64,000 nucleotides of DNA, taken from the NCBI RefSeq assembly GCF_000430785.1, contig NZ_AUMR01000014.1, forward strand, positions 1 through 64,000, written 5' to 3'. This document shows, piece after piece, positions 16,925 to 27,000 of the stretch (positions are counted from its first letter, which is position 1; every line of letters begins with the position of its first letter). The position numbers were made by a program, and so were the translations under genes. The notes under the pieces are model-generated. The model made no database searches. It was given only the letters and a program-made list of their open reading frames with translations, and was not told the DNA's origin. This DNA comes from Ectobacillus panaciterrae DSM 19096. GTDB lineage: Bacteria > Bacillota > Bacilli > Bacillales > Bacillaceae_G.

Positions 16925-17662
16925 ATGAACAACTACAAATTGATAATTCAATATGATGGCGGACGCTATAAGGGCTGGCAACGGCTCGGTAATGATGAAA
17001 ATACAATTCAAGGAAAAATAGAAAATGTATTATCAGAGATGGTAGGAAAGAAGATCGAAATCATTGGATGCAGCAGAACAGATGCGGGTGTACATGCTCT
17101 TGCTCAAATAGCCAATTTTAAGATCGATGAGAATCTGACTGAATCTGAAATCAAGAATTATTTGAATAGATATTTGCCCCAAGACATCAGCATTACCCAG
17201 GTTATGTCAGTTCCTGAACGTTTTCATGCCCGGTATAACTCCAAGGCTAAAACCTATGTGTATAAGATCTGGAACGAGGAGCATACAAATCCTTTCATGC
17301 GAAAGTACAGTATGCATATTGAGCAAAAGCTGAATATGGAAAGAATGAAAAAGGCATGTCAATATTTTATAGGTGAACATGATTTTACTGCTTTTTCAAA
17401 TGCCAAGTCTAAGAAAAAGTCCATGGTTCGTGAAATATATTCTATTGATATAGTGGAAAATGGCGGCTTCATCCAAATTAGAGTGCGAGGTAATGGATTT
17501 CTTTATAATATGGTTAGAAAGATTGTCGGAACGTTGATAGAAGTCGGATCAGGTGAAAGAGACGCTGAAGACATACCGAGAATTTTAGATTCAAAAGACC
17601 GAAGCCAGGTGAGTTGTCTTGCTGAGGCAGGTGGGTTGCACTTGGAAAAGATTGATTTTTAG
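16925..17662 (+). CDS. truA: tRNA pseudouridine synthase A (TruA-type)
   Basis: Isomerises uridines 38-40 in the tRNA anticodon arm to pseudouridine. The catalytic Asp is D53 in CSRTDAGVHALAQ. Other TruA blocks are YDGGRYKGWQ at the N-terminus, RFHARYNSKAKTYVY in the middle and GNGFLYNMVRKIVGTL near the C-terminus. Length 245 aa is normal. The site AAGGAG precedes the ATG. The gene is not next to the ribosomal-protein/ecfA/ecfT cluster where the primary truA of Bacillus sits, so it is probably a second copy. Confidence 0.92.
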   Translation: MNNYKLIIQYDGGRYKGWQRLGNDENTIQGKIENVLSEMVGKKIEIIGCSRTDAGVHALAQIANFKIDENLTESEIKNYLNRYLPQDISITQVMSVPERFHARYNSKAKTYVYKIWNEEHTNPFMRKYSMHIEQKLNMERMKKACQYFIGEHDFTAFSNAKSKKKSMVREIYSIDIVENGGFIQIRVRGNGFLYNMVRKIVGTLIEVGSGERDAEDIPRILDSKDRSQVSCLAEAGGLHLEKIDF

Positions 17663-18011
17663 ACACGTATGGATGCAGGCGTTTTGATAACTGCCAAAGG
17701 ATAGGTCATTTTTGTTTGCAAACTGATGTAATTTATGTTGTTGGTGAAGCGTATATAGCCGCCAAATAAACGCGATATGAGAAAGATGTAACGTGGGATT
17801 ATATGGTTGGATAATTATTATGTTTGATCCAATTCAGTAAGAACAGTAGGTTAAGATAGAAATTAAGTGTAGATCTATATAAGTGTTTCGAATAATTTCC
17901 ATATTTTCATTTGTTTTGCAACCAAATCTGTCGCGCATATTAAGGTCGCACGGCGGTTCCATTGGATCAGGCAGCCTGACAAAAAGCCGGGGTAAGGGTG
18001 ATCCTTCTTTT
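17663..18011. other. Intergenic region upstream of the des control site
   Basis: About 350 bases with no supportable gene. No terminator of truA is obvious. The GC-richer part near 17930-18000 (TCGCACGGCGG...) has no recognised structure. Confidence 0.4.
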
Positions 18012-18088
18012 TCATACTATACATGACATTTATCATGCTTTGTCCATGACACGTATGACTACAAGGTTTAATTTCTTCCCTTTATAAT
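18012..18088 (+). promoter_or_regulatory. des promoter with DesR-like dyad
   Basis: A dyad at 18012-18058 pairs TCATACTATACATGACA with TGTCCATGACACGTATGA. A good -10 (TATAAT, 18083-18088) follows, but the -35 position (about 18060) is poor (TACAAG). A strong upstream dyad plus a weak -35 is the layout expected for a promoter driven by phosphorylated DesR, as at the B. subtilis des gene. DesR binding is inferred from context. Confidence 0.65.
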
Positions 18089-18119
18089 TTGAGATAACAA
18101 GGATGAAGGGAAATAAAAG

Positions 18120-19154
18120 ATGACAATACAAAAACAAAAGAATTTAAGGAAACAAATGGCCCCTTATGAAAAATCTGATACATGGCACAGTGTAAGGCAG
18201 CTTATCAACACCTTGGTGCCTTTTATTATGCTCTGGTTTCTGGCTTATCAAAGTCTGTCGATTTCGTATGTACTTACGTTAGCTTTGGCAGTGATTGCAG
18301 CTGGCTTTCAGATACGGATTTTTATCATTTTTCATGACTGCTGTCATCACTCCTTTTTTAAGAATCGGACTGCTAATAAAATCATCGGAACAATAACAGG
18401 TGTTTTAACCTTCTTCCCGTATAATCAATGGCAGCACAGCCATTCTGTTCATCACGCAACCAGCAGTAATTTGGACAAGCGGGGGACGGGGGATATATGG
18501 ATGCTGACAGTAGAGGAATATATAGCATCGCCGTTTTGGACTCGAGTAGCATATCGGATGTACCGCAATCCGTTTGTCATGTTTGGATTAGGCCCGATTT
18601 ACGTGTTTTTGATTACCAATAGATTTAACCGAAAAGGCGCCAGATTGAAGGAACGTATGAACACCTATATCACAAATCTAGCTATCGTTGCTTTGGCAGC
18701 CGTGCTTTGCTGGGCGCTGGGATGGCAGGCTTTCCTTTTGGTACAAGGCCCAATTTTTCTTATTTCAGGATCTATGGGAGTCTGGCTGTTTTACGTGCAG
18801 CACACATTTGAGGATTCGTACTTTGAAGAAGATGCAGATTGGGAATATGTAAAAGCAGCGGTGGAAGGGAGTTCTTTCTATAAGCTTCCGAAGCTTCTGC
18901 AATGGCTCACAGGAAGCATCGGCTATCACCACGTTCACCATTTAAGTCCAAGGGTACCTAACTATAAACTTGAGACTGCGCACAACGATACGGAACCTTT
19001 ACAAAATGTGCCGACCATAACTTTAGCTACAAGCTTGAGTTCATTAAAATTCCGCTTATGGGACGAGCAAAACAAAAAGTTTGTAGGGTTTAAAGATATA
19101 AAAATTCCATCAGAATTAAGGAGTGTCTCAGTTCAGCCTAAGCCTAGGTTATAA
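18120..19154 (+). CDS. des: Membrane acyl-lipid desaturase Des
   Basis: Introduces a cis double bond into acyl chains of membrane phospholipids, restoring fluidity after cold shock. The three His boxes of the di-iron site are HDCCHH (72-77), HSVHH (108-112) and HHVHH (270-274). Four to six hydrophobic helices flank them. Length 344 aa is close to B. subtilis Des (delta-5 desaturase). Position specificity here is inferred. It sits directly upstream of desK-desR, with a dyad-containing promoter in front. A GC-rich hairpin (GAGGCC/GGCCTC, about 19191-19213) with only a weak T-tail lies between des and desK and may attenuate read-through. Confidence 0.93.
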   Translation: MTIQKQKNLRKQMAPYEKSDTWHSVRQLINTLVPFIMLWFLAYQSLSISYVLTLALAVIAAGFQIRIFIIFHDCCHHSFFKNRTANKIIGTITGVLTFFPYNQWQHSHSVHHATSSNLDKRGTGDIWMLTVEEYIASPFWTRVAYRMYRNPFVMFGLGPIYVFLITNRFNRKGARLKERMNTYITNLAIVALAAVLCWALGWQAFLLVQGPIFLISGSMGVWLFYVQHTFEDSYFEEDADWEYVKAAVEGSSFYKLPKLLQWLTGSIGYHHVHHLSPRVPNYKLETAHNDTEPLQNVPTITLATSLSSLKFRLWDEQNKKFVGFKDIKIPSELRSVSVQPKPRL

Positions 19155-19324
19155 AGGCAACGTTCAAATCCACCATACACATTACTCAGAGAGAGGCCGC
19201 AATCGGGCCTCTTGATTTGTGATTAGAGAAGTGGGGAGAGGACATGAACGAACACAAAGTGGTAAGATGGATAGGAAAGCAAGATTTGCGTGAAGTATGC
19301 AAAATCGAAAAAGAGGTTTCGTTC

Positions 19325-20461
19325 ATGATTAAAAAATATATGACATTCCAAAAGAATAATGGGATTTCTCCTTATATTTGGACTATTCTTTGCATTTTAC
19401 CATTTTACTTTATTTTTCAATCCTCCTCCATGATCAAAATAATTGTAGGGATTTTACTTACAATTTTATTTTTTATCTTTTACCGAATTGCCTTTGTTTC
19501 CAAAGGATGGCCCGTTTATTTGTGGACGCTCATTCTGATCGGTATTTCGATTACAGCGACCAGCCTTTTCAGCTATGTGTACTTTGCTTTTTTCCTGGCT
19601 TACTTTATAGGCAATATAACAGACCGCATCGCCTTTATCACATTATACTTTGTTCATTTAATCAGCACATCCACCTCGATAAACTACAGCATCGTAACGC
19701 AGGATGAGTTGTTCTTAACGCAATTGCCGTTCGTAATCATCATTTGGATCAGCGTCATCCTTCTCCCATTCAACATTCAAAACAAGAAAGAGAGAGGTCA
19801 GCTCGAAGAAAAGCTGGAGGATGCCAACAAGAGGATTTCTGAGCTGGTCAAATTGGAGGAGCGGCAGCGGATTGCCCGTGACCTTCATGATACACTGGGA
19901 CAAAAGCTCTCCCTAATTGGTCTGAAGAGTGATTTGGCGAGGAAGTTAATTTATAAAGATCCCGAGCAAGCGCATAATGAATTGAAAGACGTTCAGCAGA
20001 CCGCAAGAACTGCGTTAAGTGAAGTAAGAAAGATGGTATCTTCCATGCGCGGCATTAGATTGAAAGAGGAAATTCTTCGTGTCAAACAAATAATCGAGGC
20101 AGCACAAATTAACCTTGTGTGTGACCAAGAATTCACACTAACGAATGTTTCCCTGCTAACCGAGAATATTCTAAGCATGTGTTTGAAGGAGGCTGTAACC
20201 AATGTTGTAAAACACAGCGGGGCCACTTCCTGTTGCATTTCCATTGAGCAATCGTGGAAGGAAATTGTTATTACCATACGGGATGACGGGACCTTCAAGG
20301 GTGCGGAAGAAGACTTAGCTAAAGGCCACGGACTGATCGGAATGAAAGAACGTTTGGAATTCATAAACGGCAGCCTGGAGATTATGACAAAAGAAGGAAC
20401 AGCCTTAATCATAAGAGTACCGAATGACGTCAAGCAGACAGATAAGGAGAAACTTAAATGA
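19325..20461 (+). CDS. desK: Thermosensor histidine kinase DesK
   Basis: Membrane-thickness sensor that phosphorylates DesR when membranes stiffen in the cold. Residues 1-150 hold about five hydrophobic helices, including the N-terminal segment FQKNNGISPYIW that carries the polar buoy residues in B. subtilis DesK. A coiled coil (KKERGQLEEKLEDANKR) leads to the HisKA_3 block ERQRIARDLHDTLGQKLSL with the phospho-acceptor H188, then an HATPase domain with NVVKHS and GHGLIGM. Starting at 19325 puts the His at 188, as in B. subtilis. A longer frame from 19244 (behind GGGGAGAGG) would add 27 residues. It overlaps desR by 4 bases. Confidence 0.93.
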   Translation: MIKKYMTFQKNNGISPYIWTILCILPFYFIFQSSSMIKIIVGILLTILFFIFYRIAFVSKGWPVYLWTLILIGISITATSLFSYVYFAFFLAYFIGNITDRIAFITLYFVHLISTSTSINYSIVTQDELFLTQLPFVIIIWISVILLPFNIQNKKERGQLEEKLEDANKRISELVKLEERQRIARDLHDTLGQKLSLIGLKSDLARKLIYKDPEQAHNELKDVQQTARTALSEVRKMVSSMRGIRLKEEILRVKQIIEAAQINLVCDQEFTLTNVSLLTENILSMCLKEAVTNVVKHSGATSCCISIEQSWKEIVITIRDDGTFKGAEEDLAKGHGLIGMKERLEFINGSLEIMTKEGTALIIRVPNDVKQTDKEKLK

Positions 20462-21057
20462 TTACAATAGTTATTGCTGAAGACCAGCAAATGCTGTTGG
20501 GAGCCTTTGGTTCACTACTCAATTTGGAAGAAGATATGAAAGTGGTTGGAAAGGCCTCTAACGGAGAAGAAGCCATAGCTCTCGTACGGAAATTCCAACC
20601 CGATGTCTGTATCATGGATATTGAAATGCCCGGAAAGAGCGGACTCGAGGCAGCTGAAGAGCTTAAGGGGCTAAACTGTAAAGTTATTATTTTAACGACT
20701 TTCGCCCGTTCCGGTTATTTTCAACGTGCTTTAAAGGCTGGTGTCAGCGGCTATTTGTTGAAGGACAGTCCCAGCGAAGAGCTGGCAAGCTCGATACGCA
20801 GCGTAATGGCAGGCAGACGAATTTATGCACCAGAACTTATGGACGATGTTTACGGTGAAGAAAATCCCCTTACTGATCGAGAAAAAGAAGTGTTAGAGCT
20901 CGTAGCTGATGGAAAAAACACAAAAGAAATCGCTGATCAGCTCAGTATAAAAACAGGAACGGTCCGAAACTATATTTCAACAATATTGGATAAGTTGGAA
21001 GTGAAAAACCGTATAGAAGCAATTACCCAGTCCAAAGAAAAGGGTTGGTTTAAATAA
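20458..21057 (+). CDS. desR: Response regulator DesR
   Basis: NarL/FixJ-type response regulator, partner of DesK. The receiver domain has the acidic pair E8/D9 and phospho-acceptor D54 (IMDIEMPG). The C-terminal LuxR-type helix-turn-helix is LTDREKEVLELVADGKNTKE, followed by AVRN-like recognition helix GTVRNYIST. Its likely target is the dyad in front of des. Overlap ATGA with desK implies translational coupling. Length 199 aa is standard. Confidence 0.95.
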   Translation: MITIVIAEDQQMLLGAFGSLLNLEEDMKVVGKASNGEEAIALVRKFQPDVCIMDIEMPGKSGLEAAEELKGLNCKVIILTTFARSGYFQRALKAGVSGYLLKDSPSEELASSIRSVMAGRRIYAPELMDDVYGEENPLTDREKEVLELVADGKNTKEIADQLSIKTGTVRNYISTILDKLEVKNRIEAITQSKEKGWFK

Positions 21058-21254
21058 GGCATTGCAAATCCTATATAAAGTATTTTTGCTTTATAAGCCT
21101 ATTTATATAAACTAAATAGAATAGGTATAGAACCTTTAGTTAAAAGGTGTGTTGATGATACTTATATATAAATGATTTATAATTTCGACATATGGAATAC
21201 TGTTCACTACTTGTGAGAAAAGACGATTAAATCAGATGTAATAGTGAGCTAAAT

Positions 21255-21283
21255 GCCCTTCCCTTATGGGAGAAGGGCTATTT
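21255..21283 (+). terminator. Hairpin downstream of desR
   Basis: GCCCTTCCC pairs with GGGAGAAGGGC around TTAT, then TATTTG. It is about 200 bases beyond the desR stop; the T-run is poor. Confidence 0.55.
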
Positions 21284-21504
21284 GCATTGAAAATGTTTAA
21301 AAGGAAATACTCACGTCATTTTGAGGACATTCTCCCTGTCACCGAGCCGTTTATAATCCGATTTAGGCAGTTTATTATCCAAAATTCGTTTCATGCATCT
21401 AAACGCCGAACCTATAAATCAGTTATATATACTTTGGTTTAATATATTAAATTGCACCAAAAATACTAAACCAAACTATCAATCATGCTTTTTTTGTAGT
21501 TTTC

Positions 21505-21543
21505 TTTTCGTTTTCTTAAAATTCACTTAATTTGAAATTTACA
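21505..21543 (+). promoter_or_regulatory. Pho box: four hexamers at 11-base spacing
   Basis: TTTTCG, TTAAAA, TTAATT and TTTACA occur at 21505, 21516, 21527 and 21538, exactly 11 bases apart. That is the TT(A/C/T)A(A/C)A-N5 pattern bound by phosphorylated PhoP in Bacillus. TACTAT about 9 bases after the last repeat could be the -10, placing the box at roughly -22 to -60. The downstream gene is a secreted phosphoesterase, which fits phosphate control. The first repeat is weak. Confidence 0.6.
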
Positions 21544-21599
21544 TAGAAGGAGTACTATTGACATTGAAATGATTATACAAAAAGAGGAGATGTTTTTAG

Positions 21600-23963
21600 A
21601 TGAAACGCGGTAAATTACTAGCAGCATCGTTCGCTACCTTTCTTATAGGGACAACCTCTGCCTTTGCAGCATACTCAAATTTCGTTGGTCCGCATGAAGA
21701 CGGAACAGGTGTGATCCCTCATGGATGGACTCTTACCCCTTCTGGTAAACAAGTAACGCTTGGCGATTTTCCAATGGGAGGTGCATTAAGTCCCGATCAT
21801 CGTTATCTCATTGTTTCTAATGATGGACAAGGTGAACAATCTCTTCAAGTGGTTGACGTTGAGACCCAAAAAGTTGTACAGACCATTCCTTACAAGTCTC
21901 CTGAATCCCTCTATTTAGGACTCGCCTTCAGCCCTGACGGAAAAACAGTATATGCTTCCGCAGGCGGAAATAACAAAATCCGTGTATTTGGATTTCAAAA
22001 TGGCATACTCACTGAACAATCTTCGATATTACTTACAGATACCAACAAAACCAACTTCTATCCGGGGGGAATTTCCGTTTCAAAAGATGGTAAATCCCTC
22101 TTTGTTGCCAATAATTTAAACCATTCGGTTTCAAAAGTTGATCTTGTTACAAACCAAATTACAAAAACGATCCCCGTTGGAAAAAATCCATATACAGCTT
22201 TTTTAAGCAATGATGGAAAATCACTTTACGTCAGCAACTGGGGTGAAAGTAGCATCAGTGTTGTTGATCCGGAAAACTTGACTGTCAAAAAGACAATTCC
22301 CGTCGGGCTGCATCCAAATGCGATCATCGAAAATCCAACGGACGGCATGATGTATATTTCCAATTCTGATAGTGATACGATTTCCGTTATTGACCCTCAG
22401 CAACAAAAAGAAATCAAAACGATTTCACTAAGCCCGTATAAAAAAGCACCGATAGGAAGCCAGCCTAATGCACTTTCCATAAGTTCTGATGGAAATACTT
22501 TGTACGTCACCAATGGAGGAAATAACGATGTGGCAGTAATTGATCTTAAAAGAGGAGAAGTGAAAGGATTAATTCCTACTGCATGGTATCCGAGTGGTGT
22601 GTATTCATATGATGGAAAATTGATGGTTCTTAACGCAAAGGGCCTTGGAGCTGGTTCGAACCGGGAAGGACAATATATCGGAAATATGATGAAAGGAACA
22701 ATGTCATTCATCAATGTTCCGGATGAGCAACAGCTGAAGAAATACACAAAACAAGTTGAAAAGAATAATGAAATATATAAACCAACAGGATTTAGTGCAA
22801 GCGACAAATTCCCGATCCCGCGTTTTGAAAATCAAGAATCGCCGATTAAACATGTCATCTATATCATTAAGGAAAACCGAACGTATGACCAGGTATTTGG
22901 CGATATGGGAAAAGGAAACGGCGATCCGAGCTTAACCGTATTTGGTAAAGAGATTACACCTAATATCCATAAGTTGGCCAATCAATTCGTTTTACTGGAC
23001 AACTTTTATGCCAACGCGGAAATCAGTGCACAGGGTCATAACTGGTCTACAGCCGCGCAGGCCAATGACTATGTGGAGAAGAACTGGCTGGCCAACTACT
23101 CAGGCCGTAATCGCGGCTATGACTTTGAAGGAGATAATACAGCCGCTTATCCAAAGGCAGGATTTTTATGGAATAATGCGGCTCGCTCAGGTGTTTCCTT
23201 CAGAAGTTACGGTGAATTCGTGAGTTATGACAAAAATACAGGTAAATACGTTCCGACTGATTCAAGTATGGGCAATAATTATAATCCGGATTTCCCTGGT
23301 TATAACCTTGATATTTCTGATCTCACTCGCTTTGATGTGTGGGCAAAAGAGTTCCAGCAATACGTAGATAATGGAAGTCTGCCGCAGCTGCAGATCGTTC
23401 GCATGCCTAACGACCACACATACGGAACAAGGCCCGGCAAACTCACCCCGGAAGCTATGGTGGCACAAAACGACTATGCGATTGGAAAACTTGTAGATAT
23501 GGTAAGCCATTCTCCTTATTGGAAAAACACAGCTATTTTTATTACCGAAGATGATGCTCAGAACGGATGGGATTCTATTGATGCTCATCGAACAACATCG
23601 CTTGTTATCAGCCCTTATACACAAATGGGCAAAGTAGACAATACCCAATATGATACAACATCAATGATTCGCACAATGGAAATGATTTTGGGCATGAAAC
23701 CAATGGCGCAATATGATGCTTCAGCTGTTCCGATGATCAATTCATTCACGGACAAACCAAAATTTACACCTTATAAGGTTGAAGAGCCAACATATCCGCT
23801 TGACCGTAAAAATGGGGAAACTGCACCGATGGCGCAAGAGTCCAAACAAATGGACTTCTCAGGGGCTGACCATGCGGATTCAGAAAAATTGAACAAGATT
23901 CTTTGGAAAGCAACAAAAGGAAACGAAGATTATCCTCAGAATCACAGCAATCAGAATAAATAA
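21600..23963 (+). CDS. Secreted YncE-type beta-propeller / phosphoesterase fusion
   Basis: A 787-residue exported protein. After a signal peptide (cut near SAFA, residue 24), residues about 45-370 form a seven-bladed beta-propeller with repeated PDG/SxDGKxLYVSN units (YVSNWGESSISVVDP, YISNSDSDTISVIDP, YVTNGGNNDVAVID). Residues about 395-760 are an alkaline-phosphatase-superfamily phosphoesterase, opening with HVIYIIKENRTYDQVFGDM and carrying the metal motifs NEDDAQNGWDS-like (ITEDDAQNGWDSIDAHR). It probably releases phosphate from esters or phospholipids outside the cell. The Pho-box pattern upstream supports induction on phosphate starvation. Substrate unknown. Confidence 0.88.
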   Translation: MKRGKLLAASFATFLIGTTSAFAAYSNFVGPHEDGTGVIPHGWTLTPSGKQVTLGDFPMGGALSPDHRYLIVSNDGQGEQSLQVVDVETQKVVQTIPYKSPESLYLGLAFSPDGKTVYASAGGNNKIRVFGFQNGILTEQSSILLTDTNKTNFYPGGISVSKDGKSLFVANNLNHSVSKVDLVTNQITKTIPVGKNPYTAFLSNDGKSLYVSNWGESSISVVDPENLTVKKTIPVGLHPNAIIENPTDGMMYISNSDSDTISVIDPQQQKEIKTISLSPYKKAPIGSQPNALSISSDGNTLYVTNGGNNDVAVIDLKRGEVKGLIPTAWYPSGVYSYDGKLMVLNAKGLGAGSNREGQYIGNMMKGTMSFINVPDEQQLKKYTKQVEKNNEIYKPTGFSASDKFPIPRFENQESPIKHVIYIIKENRTYDQVFGDMGKGNGDPSLTVFGKEITPNIHKLANQFVLLDNFYANAEISAQGHNWSTAAQANDYVEKNWLANYSGRNRGYDFEGDNTAAYPKAGFLWNNAARSGVSFRSYGEFVSYDKNTGKYVPTDSSMGNNYNPDFPGYNLDISDLTRFDVWAKEFQQYVDNGSLPQLQIVRMPNDHTYGTRPGKLTPEAMVAQNDYAIGKLVDMVSHSPYWKNTAIFITEDDAQNGWDSIDAHRTTSLVISPYTQMGKVDNTQYDTTSMIRTMEMILGMKPMAQYDASAVPMINSFTDKPKFTPYKVEEPTYPLDRKNGETAPMAQESKQMDFSGADHADSEKLNKILWKATKGNEDYPQNHSNQNK

Positions 23964-23987
23964 AACCCGAATAAATAAGCAGAAATA

Positions 23988-24018
23988 CAGCCCCCTCTAA
24001 AAGGGGGCTGATTATTTA
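23988..24018 (+). terminator. Terminator after the phosphoesterase gene
   Basis: CAGCCCCCT/AGGGGGCTG stem, 5-base loop, then ATTATTT. Confidence 0.82.
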
Positions 24019-24075
24019 ATATCTTTTATCCAAATTCTATTAACCTAATACTTTTAAAAGGCGGGCTTTATTTCT

Positions 24076-27000
24076 ATGATAAGATTGATTGAAGGAACCA
24101 TGAAACGGTCTATTTTGATACTAACGTGCATTATCCTGATTTTGGCCTGGGGTGCAATGTCGGCGTTTCAGATGCAGCGCGATTACCTCCCACCTATTAA
24201 CAATACTGCGCTTATGGTAACTATTCAAGCAGACAACTATCAAGCTGATCAAATCAAAGAAATGATTACTACAAAAGTCGAGGAAGCTGTCCGAGCTGTT
24301 GATAAGCTTGACTATATTGAAACGAACTCGTTTGACGGCGGTGTAATGGCCAGCTTATATTTTCCGAGTCATACTGATATGGAAAAGGCTGAAAATGAGG
24401 TAAGGGCAGCCGTTGATAAACTCCTTTTACCGAACGATGCAAAGAAACCTCTGATTACACGGGTCAGTACCAGCTCATTTCCCGTCATGCGATTAAGTTT
24501 GATGAGTCATTCAGAAAAAATGGACGAAAATTTGTTACGAACATCTATTCAGGATAAAGTGGTCAAAGAAATCAAACGTGTACCGGGAGTGCAGGAAGTG
24601 CGTGTCACTGGTGCCGGGGACATCGGGTATTTGTTGACTATTAATACGGATACCCTTCAAAAATATAGCTTAACAATAAAAGATATTCAACATGCTCTTT
24701 CTTCGGTTCATCCGATTTGGCCGCAAGGAAATATTGCACCAAATGGTTTTTTATCAATGCCGATTCGCGTCACGGATTGGTCAATCAATAGTGATGACCT
24801 TAAAAACATAAAGATTCCCGTTCAAGGAGGAGAAGCGGTAACCTTAGAAAAAGTTGCAAAAGTTGAAAGAAGTATTTTAGATTTACAAACAATCTCACGA
24901 ACTGGAGGAAAACCAAGTGTTCTGCTGGATGTATTAAAAACTCCTTCTTCCAACATTACTGATGTGACAGAACGGATAAACGAACGAATCAAAACAATTC
25001 CAGAAATCAAGTCGCAAGAAGCTCATCTTTCTATTTTATTGGATCAGGGAAAAGAGGTTCACTCCGCTTTAAAAGGTTTGATCAAAGAAGGATTATTGGG
25101 CACCTTGTTTTCTGTCATCTGTGTGTTGTTATTTTTCAGAAATTTCCGTTCAACATTGATTATTGCGCTGTCCCTGCCGATCTGTCTTCTAGCTGCAACG
25201 ACTATACTGAAAGCTGCCGGTGTTAGTCTGAATATCTTAACAATTTCTGGATTAATTGTTGCAATGGGCCGAGTGGTTGATGATTCGATTGTTGTTATTG
25301 ACAATATGTACCGAAAAATAAGAGAAGACAGCGACAAAGTGACTGTAAGGCAGCTAGCGAATGGTGTTGCTGAAATGATTCCAGCGATTGTTTCATCCAC
25401 AGCGACAACTATAGCAGTCTTTCTTCCGATTTCGATTATCGGAGGGATGATTAGTTCTGCTTTTTCTGGATTTGCCTGGTCCGTTGTAATCGCCCTTGTG
25501 GCATCACTCGTTGTGTCTATTATAGTCGTTCCTGCGGTTTCTCATTTATTGTGGAAAAAACGGCCTGTTATGAAGCCAGCTGAAATAGAGCCAGCGGCAC
25601 GAAAAATACTGCAGTGGGCATTCTTGAGGAAGAAAGTAATTGTGACACTTACTCTCGTGTTATTTGTGATGACGCTTGCTGAGGCATTTTTTCTGCCAGT
25701 TAATTTTTTTCCAAGAGCAAATTCGAAAGATGTAGCGATACAAATAGAACTTCCTGAGAATGCATCACTTTCTGATGTTGATGCGGAAGTGAAAAATATT
25801 GAAACAATCCTAAAAAACAATTCAAAGGTAGAATCATTTTCTTCAAGTCTCGGTTCGACTTTTACACCAATGTTTGATGATGTCTTTGATGAAGGCGGCG
25901 GCTGGCTGCAAAAGCAGAATATCGCCAATATCTCTGTTGGCATAAAGCCGAAAATCAATATAGATTCATTCACGAAAGAACTTAGACAACAATTTAAAAC
26001 ACTATCAACATCAGCCGTATACACGGTTTCCAATCAAAATATTTCAGGAGATGATTCCCGCTTAAAGGTAATTTTAACTGGGGCTGATCATCACACACTC
26101 GAAAAAGCAGCAATTTTAGCGAGAAGTAAATTGCAGATGATCCCAGGTCTAAGTATTGAAGGAACGGCTAATGATCCTGATACGCCTCTGAAACATTATA
26201 TTTCACTCAATCAGGAAAAAATTCAGCGTTTGGGAGTAGATGCCGATGAAGTGTTCAATAGAATCAATAGTTATTTATCGCAAGACGTCAGGATGGGCGT
26301 TCTTTCCGGTCATCAGGAAACTCTTATTGCCCTTCAGTCCGGCAGTAAAGAAAGCATAGTATCTCCTAGTGATCAGGATCCTGAAAAAACGATTCTATCA
26401 AAACTCGGCCATGAGACGTTTACTGCCAGGGATGGATCAAAAGTTACGTTAGCGGAAATTACGACATTGAAAACGAGTACCCAAACTGTTATAAGTGAGC
26501 AAGATGGCCGTCCATTTGCTGTTGTAACTGGAAATATTGTAACGAGGGATATCGGCAAGGTAACAGAACAAGTAAAAGAGGCCATGAATAATTTGGATCT
26601 TCCTTCTGGTATTCAATATTCTTTTGGAGGGATCTCTCAGCAAGTAAAGCAAATGATGATTGAGATGAGTATTGCTCTTGTTCTTTCTATGCTGCTCGTA
26701 CTGATGATAGTAAGTGCAGTCTTTCGCGGCTGGCGTGCCCCAGTAGCAGTCCTCATGTGCATGCCATTGGCCTTGATTGGTTCTGTGTGGGGCATGGCGA
26801 TTTTCAGAATGGAATGGAACCTTGCCGCATTAATAGGAATGATGATGTTATCAGGTATTGTTGTGACCAATGGTATCGTGTTGGTAGATAAAATTGAACG
26901 GAATTTGGCTGAAGGTGAAGAAACGAAATTAACAATATTACATGGAACCTCTACAAGAGTAAGGCCTGTTTTAATGACAGCGGGAGCTACTATCTTAACT

